Positions 16,574 through 26,749 of a DNA stretch of 64,000 bases are shown here, piece after piece (position 1 is the first letter of the stretch; each line of letters opens with the position of its first letter). Location of the stretch: assembly GCA_913055905.1 (NCBI GenBank), contig CAJXLB010000001.1, positions 868,001 through 932,000 of the forward strand, written 5' to 3'. The DNA is from an uncultured Winogradskyella sp. Its GTDB lineage: Bacteria; Bacteroidota; Bacteroidia; Flavobacteriales; Flavobacteriaceae. The notes beneath the pieces were generated by a model, which saw only the letters and a program-made list of their open reading frames with translations, was not told the DNA's origin and searched no databases. The translations under genes and the position numbers were made by a program.

Positions 16574-18724
16574 ATGGCAGTTTTAAATAAAATTAGACAA
16601 CGTTCCCTGATTTTGATCTTGGTCATTGCATTGGCCTTGTTTTCATTTGTTATTGGCGACTTGTTTAAAAATTCAGACGCATTTACAGGTGCACCACAAG
16701 ATGTTGTGGCTACCGTTAACGGTAAGGATATCAATAGGACGGAATTTCAACAAAAGGTAAAGAATTATCAAGACCGTTCTGGAGGTAGGCAAACCGCTAC
16801 CCAAGCCATGAATACGATCTACAACCAAGAGCTCAGAAGAATCATCATGGAAACGGAATACGAAGAGCTGGGTCTTGCCGTGGAAAAGGATGAGATGAGA
16901 GACCTGCTTAAGAATAGCTTTTCGTCATATCCAGAATTTCAAGATGATAATGGTAATTTTGATGTTAACCGTCTAAATGCTTTTATAGCTAATTTGAAAG
17001 ACCTAGATGGAGAAACAGCACCATTAGGTAATTTTTTAGTGAATTACCAAAGTTGGACTACAAACGAGCAAAATATTGCTAACAATGCCATTCAGCAATC
17101 GTACTATAATCTCATAAAGGCTGGTGTTGGTGCTACAATAAACGAGGCAGAAGATGATTATCTTGGTGATGCCCAAACCGTGGACATAAAATATGTGCAA
17201 ATTCCATATGCTACCATTCCAGATAGTTTGGTGCAGGTGACTAAAGGCGACATTAAGGACTACATGAAAAGGCATGAGGATAAGTATAAAACCGATGCAA
17301 CAAGAGAGGTAGTTTATGTTGAATTTAAGGAAGAAGCGTCAGAAGCAGATAAAAAAGCGATTAAAGAAGGTCTGTTAGCGCTAAAAGCAGATAGAACGGA
17401 ATATAATGAGAGTAGCAAAAACACGGATACTATTAGAGGTTTCGACTCTACAACAGATATAGAGGATTTTATCAACTATAATTCTGATATCAAATACAAC
17501 GATGCCTTTCTACGTGAAACGGAATTGCCTGCTACGGCCAAGGATAGCTTAATGAATTTAGAAGTTGGTGACTATTATGGGCCTTATGAAGATGCAGGAT
17601 ATTTTAAATTGTCTAAATTAATTGAGACCAAACAGTTGCCAGACTCAGTAAAGGTAAGACACATTTTAATCCCGTTTGCAGGTGCTACTAGAGCAGATGC
17701 TACAATTACGAGAACTCCGGCAGAAGCGGAGACTATGGCAGATAGTATACTTGCTGAAATTAAGAGTGGGCGTTCCAAGTTTTTGGACTTGTTAGACCTC
17801 TCTTCTGACAAGGTGAGCAATGAAAAAGATGGGGAAATTGAGTTTGCTTACAATGCTGGTATGGCTCCAGAATTTAAGGCCTTTTCCTTTGAAAATGAAG
17901 AGGGAGATATCGATGTTGTGGGTACGTCGTTTGGTTACCATGTTATTGAAATTTTAGAACAGAAAAATTTCAAAAAAACTTTGAAATTGGCAACCTTGGC
18001 AGATAAAATTGAACCTTCAGAACAAACCTTACAGGATGTGTTCAATCAAATGTCAAAGTTTGAAATAGCTGCTAAAGATGGTGACTTTAATGCCTTGGCT
18101 GAAGAGCGTGGATTACCAGTAAAGCCTTTGACGTTTAAGGAGCTTGATGAAAATATTGCAGGTTTGGGAAGCCAAAGACAAGTAGTGCGTTGGGCTTTTG
18201 AGGAGGATACGGAAATAGGAGATTACAAGAATTTCCCAATTGCTAATTTTGGCTTTATTGTAGTTAAGTTGGTTGAAAAGAATGACGAAGGACTTATGAA
18301 AGTTGAAGACGCCTCTATTACTGCAGCTCCAGAAATTAGGAAGGAGAAAAAAGCAAAATTGATTCGTGAAAAAATTTCAGCTTCAACCGTGGCAGACATC
18401 GCCAAAAATCAAGGGCAAACAGTCAGGACTGCAGCAGCAGTCACCATGAAAAATACCACATTATCAGGTGCTGGTGTTGAGCCTAAAGTGATTGGTGCCG
18501 CCTTTGGATTAAGCGAAGGTGAAACCTCCAAGCCTATAGACGGAGATCGAGGTGTTTATGTCATTGAAGTCACAAAAGTTAATGAGGTCACTGAATTGGA
18601 GAATTATACCTCTATCATGAACAGACTTAATAATCAAAGGCGAAACCAAGTGCAGTCCAAGGTATATCAAGCTTTGGAAAAGGCTGCGGATATCGAGGAT
18701 AATAGAGCCAAGACTGTTTACTAG
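16574..18724 (+). CDS. PpiD/SurA-like peptidyl-prolyl isomerase
   Basis: 716 residues. An N-terminal membrane anchor (LILILVIALALFSFVIGDLF) follows a short basic cytoplasmic stretch, as in PpiD. A SurA_N-like chaperone region follows (ATVNGKDINRTEFQQKV), then a parvulin rotamase near 360-460 (VKVRHILIPFAGATRADA ... GTSFGYHVIEILEQK). It probably helps folding of outer-membrane proteins in the periplasm, consistent with the preceding outer-membrane protein and LptC genes. It starts about 100 bases after the CNNM gene, so it may have its own promoter. A strong terminator follows. Confidence 0.88.
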   Translation: MAVLNKIRQRSLILILVIALALFSFVIGDLFKNSDAFTGAPQDVVATVNGKDINRTEFQQKVKNYQDRSGGRQTATQAMNTIYNQELRRIIMETEYEELGLAVEKDEMRDLLKNSFSSYPEFQDDNGNFDVNRLNAFIANLKDLDGETAPLGNFLVNYQSWTTNEQNIANNAIQQSYYNLIKAGVGATINEAEDDYLGDAQTVDIKYVQIPYATIPDSLVQVTKGDIKDYMKRHEDKYKTDATREVVYVEFKEEASEADKKAIKEGLLALKADRTEYNESSKNTDTIRGFDSTTDIEDFINYNSDIKYNDAFLRETELPATAKDSLMNLEVGDYYGPYEDAGYFKLSKLIETKQLPDSVKVRHILIPFAGATRADATITRTPAEAETMADSILAEIKSGRSKFLDLLDLSSDKVSNEKDGEIEFAYNAGMAPEFKAFSFENEEGDIDVVGTSFGYHVIEILEQKNFKKTLKLATLADKIEPSEQTLQDVFNQMSKFEIAAKDGDFNALAEERGLPVKPLTFKELDENIAGLGSQRQVVRWAFEEDTEIGDYKNFPIANFGFIVVKLVEKNDEGLMKVEDASITAAPEIRKEKKAKLIREKISASTVADIAKNQGQTVRTAAAVTMKNTTLSGAGVEPKVIGAAFGLSEGETSKPIDGDRGVYVIEVTKVNEVTELENYTSIMNRLNNQRRNQVQSKVYQALEKAADIEDNRAKTVY

Positions 18725-18747
18725 TAAATAGATGAAGATAATATAGA

Positions 18748-18775
18748 AGCTCTGCCTTAGTGCAGGGCTTTTTTT
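18748..18775 (+). terminator. Terminator of the coaX-ppiD operon
   Basis: AGCTCTGC pairs with GCAGGGCT over 8 bp (one G-T) around a 6-base loop, followed by seven T. It sits 24 bases after the stop of the PpiD-like gene. Confidence 0.85.
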
Positions 18776-18794
18776 ATGCCATAAAAAATGGATG

Positions 18795-19709
18795 TTACGA
18801 CAAAATCAAATCAGAATATCTAAAAATGGTTCTGTATCCCTTACTGTTAAAGTAGGCTTTGGGATGCGTTGTACCACTAACTAAAATGAAATCACCGCCC
18901 CAAGCACCTAAGCTTTTTATGGCACCATTATAATCCGGAAACAGTTGTTGTTTAATAGGTGGCTGCCCAATCAGTTCTGAAATGATTACCTCATGAGCTG
19001 TAAGCAGCCCTTCAAAGGCGTCTAAAGAATCGCAAACAAACATGTCCTGAGTAATACTGGTAATTCGTTCTATCGTGGTTTTGTTAGCTTTATTAAGTGA
19101 CCTGTACTTAGCTATACCTTGTCTACTATCTTGTTTTGCATTGAGATATACAAAATAGAGTTGGTCAGAAAATTTAGGATGGAAGTCAACAGCTTCTATG
19201 CTTGGCTTAGAATGGTTGCGTCGATATAGAATTGAGGTGTCATTTTGGGCACAAGCAATATCGTAACCACTTCCGCCAAAGGTATCCTTTAAAAGTTGGA
19301 AGGCGTCCACATTGGCCCAATACGCCAAGTTGTTAATGAGCGTTGACGAAGATCCCAATCCCCATGACCTATTGAATTCTAAGGTTGCAGTTATGGATAA
19401 ACCTTGGTGCGCATCTAGGGCATTTGGGTTTTGGGAGAGGACGGCTCTTAGAATTTGAATAAGGCGCTTCAAAATAGCGTTATCCGTCTTTAATGGTTCT
19501 TGAGACAGAATGGTAGCTATATCAATTTCCGACTCAAACCAAATGCTACCATCGTGGTCAATACTTGTCCATTTTAACTGAGACGTTTTATTCTTTTCAA
19601 CGGTTAAACGCTGACCCAATGTTGTAGGAAGTGCAAGAGATAGAGCACCGTCTAGAACTACATATTCTCCAGTGAGCAGTAATTTTCCGTTGCTTCTGTA
19701 GGTTTCCAA
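18795..19709 (-). CDS. GYDIA-family GHMP kinase
   Basis: 304 residues. The GHMP fold is seen in the start GKLLLTGEYVVLDGALSLAL, the ATP loop WGLGSSSTL near 122 and the family-naming FGGSGYDIACA near 145. GHMP kinases phosphorylate mevalonate, homoserine or sugars; this subfamily is not characterised as far as I know. It starts (TTG at 19709) two bases after the HMG-CoA reductase stop, so a mevalonate-pathway substrate is a reasonable inference. The TTG is supported by the conserved SNGKLLLTGEY directly after it. No mevalonate kinase or decarboxylase is nearby. Confidence 0.85.
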   Translation of the reverse strand: METYRSNGKLLLTGEYVVLDGALSLALPTTLGQRLTVEKNKTSQLKWTSIDHDGSIWFESEIDIATILSQEPLKTDNAILKRLIQILRAVLSQNPNALDAHQGLSITATLEFNRSWGLGSSSTLINNLAYWANVDAFQLLKDTFGGSGYDIACAQNDTSILYRRNHSKPSIEAVDFHPKFSDQLYFVYLNAKQDSRQGIAKYRSLNKANKTTIERITSITQDMFVCDSLDAFEGLLTAHEVIISELIGQPPIKQQLFPDYNGAIKSLGAWGGDFILVSGTTHPKAYFNSKGYRTIFRYSDLILS

Positions 19710-19711
19710 TA

Positions 19712-21028
19712 TTATTGTCTTAGATTCTCTAGTGCTGAAACTACGGCACTATGGGTAACCACATTTGTCTTAAAATGTTCAATGAGTTGTGCCTTTTCTT
19801 GCTCCGTCGCTTCAAATTGATTTAAAATATTCATCAAGTGCATTTTCATATGTCCTTGTTGAATTCCGGTAGTTGTCAGTGATTTGATAGCTGCAAAATT
19901 TTGAGCTAAACCAGCAACCGCAACTATTTGCATGAGTTCTTCTGCTTTGGGATGCTCCAACAATTCCAAAGCCAGTTTTACCAAGGGATGTAAGCTGGTT
20001 AATCCGCCAACCGTTCCTAAGGCCAAAGGAACTTCAATCCAAAATTTAAAAATACCATGGTCTATGGAGCAATGGGTTAAACTTTTGTATTGTCCGGTTC
20101 TAGAGGCGTAGGCATGCACGCCAGCCTCAATAGCTCTAAAGTCATTACCTGTTGCCAAAACTACAGCGTCGATACCGTTCATTATGCCTTTGTTGTGGGT
20201 AACGGCCCTAAAGGGTTCAATTTCGGCAATGCGCACTGCCTGCTTAAACTTTTCGGCAAACAAACGAGGATTTGTGATGTCCTTACTTTTCAACATTTCA
20301 ATAGGACAAAAGACTTCTGCTCTAACCAAACAATTAGGTACGTAATTGGATAGAATGCTCATAATGATTTCTATCTCGCGTTCTTCTTCAGAAAAATGCG
20401 GATAAACTTCTGCTTCGCGCTTCAATGTCCTTGCAAACTGCTCCAAACATGAGTTTATAAAATTGGCACCCATGGCATCTAAAGTCTCAAACGTGGCATG
20501 AAGCTGAAAATAATGATCCAAGGCATCCGTTTTGTCCCTGAGCTCTATCGCTGTAATGCCACCACCGCGTTTTTCCATGTTTTTGGTGATGTCGGCTGTA
20601 TCACTCATAAGTTTCGGCTTCACAGCTTGGAAAAACTGATTCAGCTTTTTGAATTCGCCAGAAAAATTAAAATGAACCTGACCAATTTTTTCGGTCGAAA
20701 GGACCTTGGCCTTGAAACCACCGCGATCATACCAGAACTTAGCAGCTTTACTTGCTGCAGCAACTACAGAGCTTTCTTCTATAGCCATTGGTATGGTAAA
20801 GAGCTTATCATTGATAAGAAAGTTTGGCGCCACTCCAAAAGGCAGATAGAAATTCGTTATAGTATTTTCAATGAATTCGTCATGAAGTTTTTGGAGTTTC
20901 TTGTCTGAATTCCAATAGCGTGTTAAAATGTCGTGGGCTGTCTCCTTGTTAGAAAAGTAATTTTGGAGCAACCACTCAATTTTCTCGGGTTTGGATAGTT
21001 TTGAAAAGCCTGAAATTGCCTCTGGCAT
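19712..21028 (-). CDS. Hydroxymethylglutaryl-CoA reductase, class II
   Basis: 438 residues, the short soluble class II form. It interconverts HMG-CoA and mevalonate; in Bacteroidota it serves isoprenoid synthesis, although the family is often labelled degradative. Motifs: PMAIEESSVVAAASKAA with the catalytic Glu (about 86), THNKGIMNGIDAVVLATGND with the catalytic Lys and nucleotide contact (about 265-285), and the C-terminal GHMKMHL with the catalytic His (about 390). It forms a two-gene operon with the GHMP kinase. A TATCTTTG promoter element lies 23 bases upstream. Confidence 0.93.
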   Translation of the reverse strand: MPEAISGFSKLSKPEKIEWLLQNYFSNKETAHDILTRYWNSDKKLQKLHDEFIENTITNFYLPFGVAPNFLINDKLFTIPMAIEESSVVAAASKAAKFWYDRGGFKAKVLSTEKIGQVHFNFSGEFKKLNQFFQAVKPKLMSDTADITKNMEKRGGGITAIELRDKTDALDHYFQLHATFETLDAMGANFINSCLEQFARTLKREAEVYPHFSEEEREIEIIMSILSNYVPNCLVRAEVFCPIEMLKSKDITNPRLFAEKFKQAVRIAEIEPFRAVTHNKGIMNGIDAVVLATGNDFRAIEAGVHAYASRTGQYKSLTHCSIDHGIFKFWIEVPLALGTVGGLTSLHPLVKLALELLEHPKAEELMQIVAVAGLAQNFAAIKSLTTTGIQQGHMKMHLMNILNQFEATEQEKAQLIEHFKTNVVTHSAVVSALENLRQ

Positions 21029-21050
21029 AGTGATGAAATATTTTAAAGTG

Positions 21051-21058
21051 CAAAGATA
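21051..21058 (-). promoter_or_regulatory. -7 element of the HMG-CoA reductase operon
   Basis: Minus-strand TATCTTTG fits TAnnTTTG and lies 23 bases before the ATG. I see no TTG at the expected upstream distance, so this is a partial match only. Confidence 0.4.
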
Positions 21059-21178
21059 CTTAGGATTGCCAAAATTTTGTTTGTTATCGGTTTTTAATTA
21101 CCGATTTACTGTTAATAATAGTCTTTTTTTGCATAATTTTTAGTAAACTTGAACCTGCTATACTGAAAATTGACTTTC

Positions 21179-23410
21179 ATGAAATTGAGACCTATTGTGG
21201 CCGTAATAGGCTTTTTAACTACTTCTTTAATTTTTTGTCAGCAAAAGCAAATCTCTTTAGAGGATATTTGGAGCGGAACCTTCAGAACGGAAGGTCTTCA
21301 GGCATTACACTCCATGAATAATGGTGAGCAGTATTCTGTTTTAAACTTCAACAGGCAAGACCGAACGGCATCCATAGATATTTATGATTATAAAACCTTA
21401 AAAAAGGTAAATACCTTGGTGTCTTCTGAAGCTATTCCGGAAATTCAAGGTTTTTTTGATTATACCTTTAGTGAAGATGAAACTAAAGTTATTCTCACAA
21501 CCAGAGAGCGCCCTATTTACAGACGATCGCGACTGGGCGAATATTACGTTTATGACCTCAAGAGCAAAACCCTTACCAAGGTAGCTGATCAATTAATTCA
21601 GGAGCCTACACTTTCGCCTGATGGGACTAAAATTGCCTATGGTTTAGAGAACAATCTTTATGTCAAGGATTTAAAGACCGGAGAAGTGACCCAGATAACC
21701 AATGATGGAAAGAAAAATGAAATCATAAACGGCATTACGGATTGGGTATATGAAGAGGAATTCAGTTTTGTTAGAGCTTTCGATTGGAACAAAAACAGCG
21801 ATCAAATAGCTTTTATCAGATTTGACGAAACCAACGTCCCAGAGTTTTCAATGGATGTCTATGGTACGACCTTATATCCTGATCAGCAGGTGTTCAAGTA
21901 TCCTAAGGCAGGAGAAGAGAATTCCAAAGTGTCGTTGCACTTGTATGATTTAAAGAATAATCAACTTTCAGAGCTAAAGGTTGAGAAAACTTATGAGGAC
22001 TTTTATATTCCTAGGTTGAAATGGACTAATGAGCCCTATGTGCTCAGTGTCCAATTTATGAATCGTCATCAGAACGAATTGGATTTATGGTTAAAGAATA
22101 CCAAAAAACAAACGTCGGAGTTGGTATTGGCAGAAAAAGATAAGGCCTACATTGATGTTACTTTCAACCTTACATTTTTAGATGACAACAGTTTTATTTG
22201 GACGAGTGAAAAGGATGGTTTCAACCATATCTATCACTATGACAAATCTGGCAAACTTATCAATCAAGTAACTTCCGGCAATTGGGAGGTTACCGATTAT
22301 TATGGCTTTGATGAGAAGAATAACACAGTGTATTACCAATCAACCGAAAACGGTTCTATAAACAGAGATGTGTATTCCATTAAACTGAATGGTAAAAACA
22401 AAAAACGTCTCAGCAAATCAGAAGGAACAAATAGTGCCTCGTTTAGCGCAGATTTTACCTATTTTATCAACACACATTCAAGCGCATCAAGTCCACAGGA
22501 ATATACCTTGCATGATGCCAAAACAGGAGATTTGATAACAAGCATTAAGGATAACGATGCTTTGGCCCAGAAGCTTGGAAACTACGTCACGTCAAAAAAA
22601 GAATTCAGTACTATTAATGTTAACGGCAATGAGCTAAACATGTGGATGATAAAACCAGCAGATTTTGATGCGTCCAAAACTTACCCTTTGTTTATGTTTC
22701 AATATTCGGGTCCAGGGTCGCAATCGGTTGCCAATCGTTGGAATGGTACCAACGATTATTGGTATCAAATGCTGGCACAACAAGGTTATATTGTAGCTTG
22801 TGTAGATGGTCGAGGTACTGGTTACAAGGGTGCAGATTTTAAGAAAGTGACCCAGAATGAATTAGGAAAATACGAAGTAGAAGACCAAATAGCAGCAGCC
22901 AAAAAGTTGGCAGAGCAGCCTTATATCGATGAAGACCGTATAGGAATTTGGGGCTGGAGCTATGGTGGTTTTATGAGTAGTAATGCTCTCTTTAAAGGAA
23001 ACGACGTCTTTAAAATGGCCATTGCAGTGGCACCTGTTACAAGCTGGCGCTTTTACGATACAATCTATACCGAGCGTTATATGACAACACCACAAGAAAA
23101 CCCTAGTGGTTATGATGAGAATTCACCTATTAATCATGTCGATAAGCTAAAAGGAGACTTTCTACTGATTCATGGTTCTGGAGATGATAACGTACATGTA
23201 CAAAATACCATGCGTATGGTTGAGGCTCTTATCCAAGCAGATAAACAATTTGAATGGATGATTTACCCAGATAAAAATCATGGTATTTACGGGGGCAATA
23301 CACGACTTCACTTGTATAAAAAAATGACCGATTTCATTCATAGAACGTTGGGAGACAAAAGAGACACAACGGTTAAAGAGGAAGGCGAACGTTCTAAAAT
23401 TAAAGGCTAA
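21179..23410 (+). CDS. Dipeptidyl peptidase IV (S9 family)
   Basis: 743 residues from the ATG at 21179; an in-frame TTG three codons earlier is less likely because the signal peptide begins MKLRPIVAVIGFLTTSLIF. It releases Xaa-Pro dipeptides from peptides in the periplasm. The N-terminal half is an eight-bladed beta-propeller with the double-Glu region (VYEEEFSF) that binds the substrate N-terminus. The C-terminal hydrolase domain has the nucleophile Ser in GWSYGG (about 595), Asp in GSGDDNVH and His in DKNHGIYGG. Followed after 29 bases by two peptide transporters, which implies stepwise peptide utilisation. Porphyromonas DPPIV has the same architecture. Confidence 0.93.
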   Translation: MKLRPIVAVIGFLTTSLIFCQQKQISLEDIWSGTFRTEGLQALHSMNNGEQYSVLNFNRQDRTASIDIYDYKTLKKVNTLVSSEAIPEIQGFFDYTFSEDETKVILTTRERPIYRRSRLGEYYVYDLKSKTLTKVADQLIQEPTLSPDGTKIAYGLENNLYVKDLKTGEVTQITNDGKKNEIINGITDWVYEEEFSFVRAFDWNKNSDQIAFIRFDETNVPEFSMDVYGTTLYPDQQVFKYPKAGEENSKVSLHLYDLKNNQLSELKVEKTYEDFYIPRLKWTNEPYVLSVQFMNRHQNELDLWLKNTKKQTSELVLAEKDKAYIDVTFNLTFLDDNSFIWTSEKDGFNHIYHYDKSGKLINQVTSGNWEVTDYYGFDEKNNTVYYQSTENGSINRDVYSIKLNGKNKKRLSKSEGTNSASFSADFTYFINTHSSASSPQEYTLHDAKTGDLITSIKDNDALAQKLGNYVTSKKEFSTINVNGNELNMWMIKPADFDASKTYPLFMFQYSGPGSQSVANRWNGTNDYWYQMLAQQGYIVACVDGRGTGYKGADFKKVTQNELGKYEVEDQIAAAKKLAEQPYIDEDRIGIWGWSYGGFMSSNALFKGNDVFKMAIAVAPVTSWRFYDTIYTERYMTTPQENPSGYDENSPINHVDKLKGDFLLIHGSGDDNVHVQNTMRMVEALIQADKQFEWMIYPDKNHGIYGGNTRLHLYKKMTDFIHRTLGDKRDTTVKEEGERSKIKG

Positions 23411-23439
23411 ACTAATCTAAACTAACTAATTCATAAATT

Positions 23440-24837
23440 ATGTCAACAGCGATTAAACAACCGCATCAAAGAGAGTTATTTGGGCATCCCGTAGGATTAT
23501 ACGTGTTGTTCTTCACAGAAATGTGGGAGCGTTTTTCTTATTATGGAATGCGTGCCATTTTAGTCTTATACCTTGTGGCCCAATCAATAGGAGATAATCC
23601 TGGTTTAGGTTGGACTAATGGTGAAGCCTTAGCACTTTACGGCTGGTATACTATGCTGGTTTACGTTGCCTCCATTCCTGGAGGATGGATTGCAGACAAG
23701 TTCTTAGGTCAGAAAAAGTCGGTATTATATGGTGGAATTCTATTAGTAGCTGGACATAGTATTTTAGCGGTGGAACAGTTGTGGGCATTCTATTCGGGAT
23801 TAGGGCTTATTATTGCTGGTGTAGGTATGTTAAAACCCAATATTTCTACTATGGTTGGCGGTCTGTACAAGCAGGGTGATATTAGACGCGATAAAGGATT
23901 CACCATATTTTATATCGGTATTAATGTTGGGGCCTTTCTATCCAGTTTAATTGTAGGCTATGTAGGTGAAGTCCATGGTTGGCATTATGGTTTTGGATTA
24001 GCTGGAATTGGTATGGCAGCTGGTTTAATTCAGTATGTCGCAGGATTAAAATATTTGAAGCAGGTTGGAAACTTTTTAGGTACTTCCGAAAATAAAATTG
24101 AGAAGGAAGCTATGAAAAAGCCTCTAACGCCTATTGAAAAGGATAGGATAGTGGTATTGTTCATTTCATTTTTATTGGTCATTGTATTTTGGGGCGCTTT
24201 TGAGCAAGCAGGCGGATTAATGAATATTTATGCCTCTGAAAAAACCAACCGAATGCTCATGGGCTGGGAAGTACCTGCCTCGTGGTTCCAGTCACTAAAT
24301 GCCATGTTTATTATATTTCTTGGGACTTCGGTTGCTGGATATTGGGCCCATCGCAAATTAAAAGGCAAACTGTCAACCGGATTATTTAAAATGATCGTTG
24401 GCCTGATTATCATGGGTACTGGGTTCTTCTTTATGACCGCAGCTTCTATGGAATATGAAAGTCAGGGTGCTTCGGCCATGTATTGGTTGGTATTGGCTTA
24501 TTTGTTCCATACTGTTGGAGAACTCTGTATTTCTCCAGTTGCACTTTCCTACATTACCAAATTGGCGCCGTTAAAATATGCTTCTTTGATGATGGGTGTG
24601 TATTTTGCAATGACTGGGTTTGGGAATAAGTTGGCCGGTCTCTTGGGAGAAGCTTCTGAGCAATTAGGAGAGTTCACAATTTTTACCGGAATTGCGGTAT
24701 TTTGCGTCGGATTTGGCTTTTTAGTAATGTTATTTAGAAAGAAATTGGAGAAGCTTACTCATGGTGCAGAGGATGATGAACACGAAATGCTTGAGGCTGA
24801 AAAATACGAATTGGCAGATCCAGATATCAATAATTAA
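23440..24837 (+). CDS. POT-family di/tripeptide:proton symporter, first copy
   Basis: 465 residues with about twelve to fourteen membrane helices. The POT/PTR signature is clear: EMWERFSYYGMRAILVLYLV near 26-45, with the ExxER proton-coupling motif, GGWIADKFLGQKKSV, and the second signature FTIFYIGINVGAFLSSLIVG. It imports di- and tripeptides. It is the product partner of the DPPIV upstream. The C-terminus is short, acidic and cytoplasmic. A hairpin terminator separates it from the second, larger copy. Confidence 0.93.
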   Translation: MSTAIKQPHQRELFGHPVGLYVLFFTEMWERFSYYGMRAILVLYLVAQSIGDNPGLGWTNGEALALYGWYTMLVYVASIPGGWIADKFLGQKKSVLYGGILLVAGHSILAVEQLWAFYSGLGLIIAGVGMLKPNISTMVGGLYKQGDIRRDKGFTIFYIGINVGAFLSSLIVGYVGEVHGWHYGFGLAGIGMAAGLIQYVAGLKYLKQVGNFLGTSENKIEKEAMKKPLTPIEKDRIVVLFISFLLVIVFWGAFEQAGGLMNIYASEKTNRMLMGWEVPASWFQSLNAMFIIFLGTSVAGYWAHRKLKGKLSTGLFKMIVGLIIMGTGFFFMTAASMEYESQGASAMYWLVLAYLFHTVGELCISPVALSYITKLAPLKYASLMMGVYFAMTGFGNKLAGLLGEASEQLGEFTIFTGIAVFCVGFGFLVMLFRKKLEKLTHGAEDDEHEMLEAEKYELADPDINN

Positions 24838-24852
24838 ACGGATTACTTCATT

Positions 24853-24884
24853 CCCTTGCTTAGTTAATCAAAGCGAGGGTTTTC
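24853..24884 (+). terminator. Weak intergenic hairpin between the two POT genes
   Basis: CCCTTGC and GCGAGGG pair over 7 bp (one G-T) around a 13-base loop, followed by only four T. It could act as an attenuator or mRNA 3' end that lowers expression of the second transporter. Confidence 0.5.
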
Positions 24885-24909
24885 TATATACTAACTAAAT
24901 ACTTTTATT

Positions 24910-26667
24910 ATGTCTAGCTCATCAGAAAATTTTTTCCAGACCAAGGTCATGGGGCATCCAGCAGGATTGTTTGTGCTGTTTTTTACTGAAATGTGGGAGC
25001 GTTTTTCCTATTATGGGATGCGTGCCATTTTGGTCATTTTCTTAACAGGAATGGTTATTGGCGACAATCCAGGTTGGGGTTGGGAAACACCAGCAGCTTT
25101 GTCCTTGCTAGGTACTTATGCGCTTTTTGTATATCTCACGCCTTTGCTTGGAGGTTGGTTGGCCGATAATAAAATAGGCTATAAACGAGCCGTGGTTATT
25201 GGAGCATTGCTTATGACATTGGGGCATGCGTCCATGGCAGTAGAAACACCAACCTTCTTATACATAGGTATTGCCTTATTAATCGTTGGTAATGGATTCT
25301 TTAAACCAAACATGACCTCGATCATTTCCAAAATGTATGAAGGCCATGATGAGAAAAAGGATGGTGCTTATAATATCTTTTATATGGGCGTCAATGCAGG
25401 TGCATTTTTAGGTATTATGCTCTGCGGATGGGTAGGTGAAAAGGAAGGATGGAGTTATGGCTTTGGTTTGGCAGGTATATTTATGTTTTTGGGAATGCTA
25501 CAGTTTTATTTTGCGCAAGCCCTGTTTGGTAATGTTGGCGATAAACCTATTAAACTTACACAAGAACAAAAAGAAGAAGAGGCCAAAGCTCACCCAGAAG
25601 AAAAAAGAAATCCGTTTTTAATCATAGATTACATATTAGTAGTCATTTTCGTGGTCTCGGCTTTAATATTCATTATTAACGACCCTCTAAGCAAGATTGA
25701 AAATATCCAAACTCTTAATTATGATATAGCGGGATTATCCGATTCCTTATTTTTTGCCTTATTGGCAGCGATTTCATTTATCGTACTGTTAATTGTTAGA
25801 ATCCCTAGGTATGCTAGAATAGAACGCGATCGTATGATTGCCTTTGCTATATTTTCCTTATTTACTGTCTTTTTCTGGGCAGCATTTGAGCAGGCGGCCG
25901 GGTCACTTCCACTTTACACTAGAGATTTCACGAATCGCATTCTTGAAGGGAATTCAGCACTATTGTTTAAAATCGTAGACTTGGTGGTTACTGTAGTTCC
26001 CTTAGGTATTATTACCTATGTTCTTCTTAGCTTGTTCAGGCAAACATACAAGCGCATAGGGTTATCCAATGTGATTTTAGCTTTTAGTTTTATCATCGTT
26101 TGGGCCATAGTTATATATAAGTTATCCGTAGAATTTCAATCTACTGAAACCGAGGTGCCAGTAACATGGTTTGCCATTCTCAACTCATTGTTCATAATCA
26201 TTTTTGCGCCCTTATTCACTAAATGGTGGGATAGTAGGTACAATCCGCCAGCTTCGGTCAAGTACTTTTTGGGTTTATTTCTTTTAGGCGTAGGTTTTGC
26301 CTTCCTAGCGTTTGGAGCACGCAATGTACCATCTGGAGCAGAATCGGCAAGCTTAAGCATGGCATGGTTAGTATTTGCTTATTTATTTCACACCTTGGGA
26401 GAATTATGCCTGTCACCAATGGGCTTATCATATTTGAGTAAATTGATACCAGCACGTATGATTGCCTTTATGTTTGGCGTCTATTATTTAGCTATCGCTA
26501 TAGGTAATAAGTTGGCGCATTACATTGGAGGAGACATAGAGCAAATTACCAAGGATTATAGTTTATCAACCTTCTTTTTGATATTTACAATAGTCCCAAT
26601 TGGCTTGGGATTGATATCCTTAATGCTGCATCCATTATTGAAACGATTAATGCATGGTGTTAGGTAA
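24910..26667 (+). CDS. POT-family di/tripeptide transporter, second copy (long form)
   Basis: 585 residues. It shares with the first copy the EMWERFSYYGMRAILVIFL signature, the GGWLADNKIGYKRAVVIG loop and the NIFYMGVNAGAFLG motif. It carries an extra hydrophobic insertion of about 100 residues in the middle (about 210-300: LIIDYILVVIFVVSALIFII and later helices), so it has two or more additional membrane helices. The pair probably arose by gene duplication and then diverged in substrate range or affinity. A strong terminator follows. Confidence 0.92.
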   Translation: MSSSSENFFQTKVMGHPAGLFVLFFTEMWERFSYYGMRAILVIFLTGMVIGDNPGWGWETPAALSLLGTYALFVYLTPLLGGWLADNKIGYKRAVVIGALLMTLGHASMAVETPTFLYIGIALLIVGNGFFKPNMTSIISKMYEGHDEKKDGAYNIFYMGVNAGAFLGIMLCGWVGEKEGWSYGFGLAGIFMFLGMLQFYFAQALFGNVGDKPIKLTQEQKEEEAKAHPEEKRNPFLIIDYILVVIFVVSALIFIINDPLSKIENIQTLNYDIAGLSDSLFFALLAAISFIVLLIVRIPRYARIERDRMIAFAIFSLFTVFFWAAFEQAAGSLPLYTRDFTNRILEGNSALLFKIVDLVVTVVPLGIITYVLLSLFRQTYKRIGLSNVILAFSFIIVWAIVIYKLSVEFQSTETEVPVTWFAILNSLFIIIFAPLFTKWWDSRYNPPASVKYFLGLFLLGVGFAFLAFGARNVPSGAESASLSMAWLVFAYLFHTLGELCLSPMGLSYLSKLIPARMIAFMFGVYYLAIAIGNKLAHYIGGDIEQITKDYSLSTFFLIFTIVPIGLGLISLMLHPLLKRLMHGVR

Positions 26668-26688
26668 GAAATCGTTAAAAAACCTTGA

Positions 26689-26716
26689 AATGCTCCTGCC
26701 TTAGGAGCATTTTTTG
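26689..26716 (+). terminator. Terminator of the second POT gene
   Basis: A perfect 9-bp stem AATGCTCCT/AGGAGCATT with a 5-base loop, followed by a run of T. Confidence 0.88.
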
Positions 26717-26749
26717 TAAGTTCGGTACAACATTTGCAACAAATCACAT

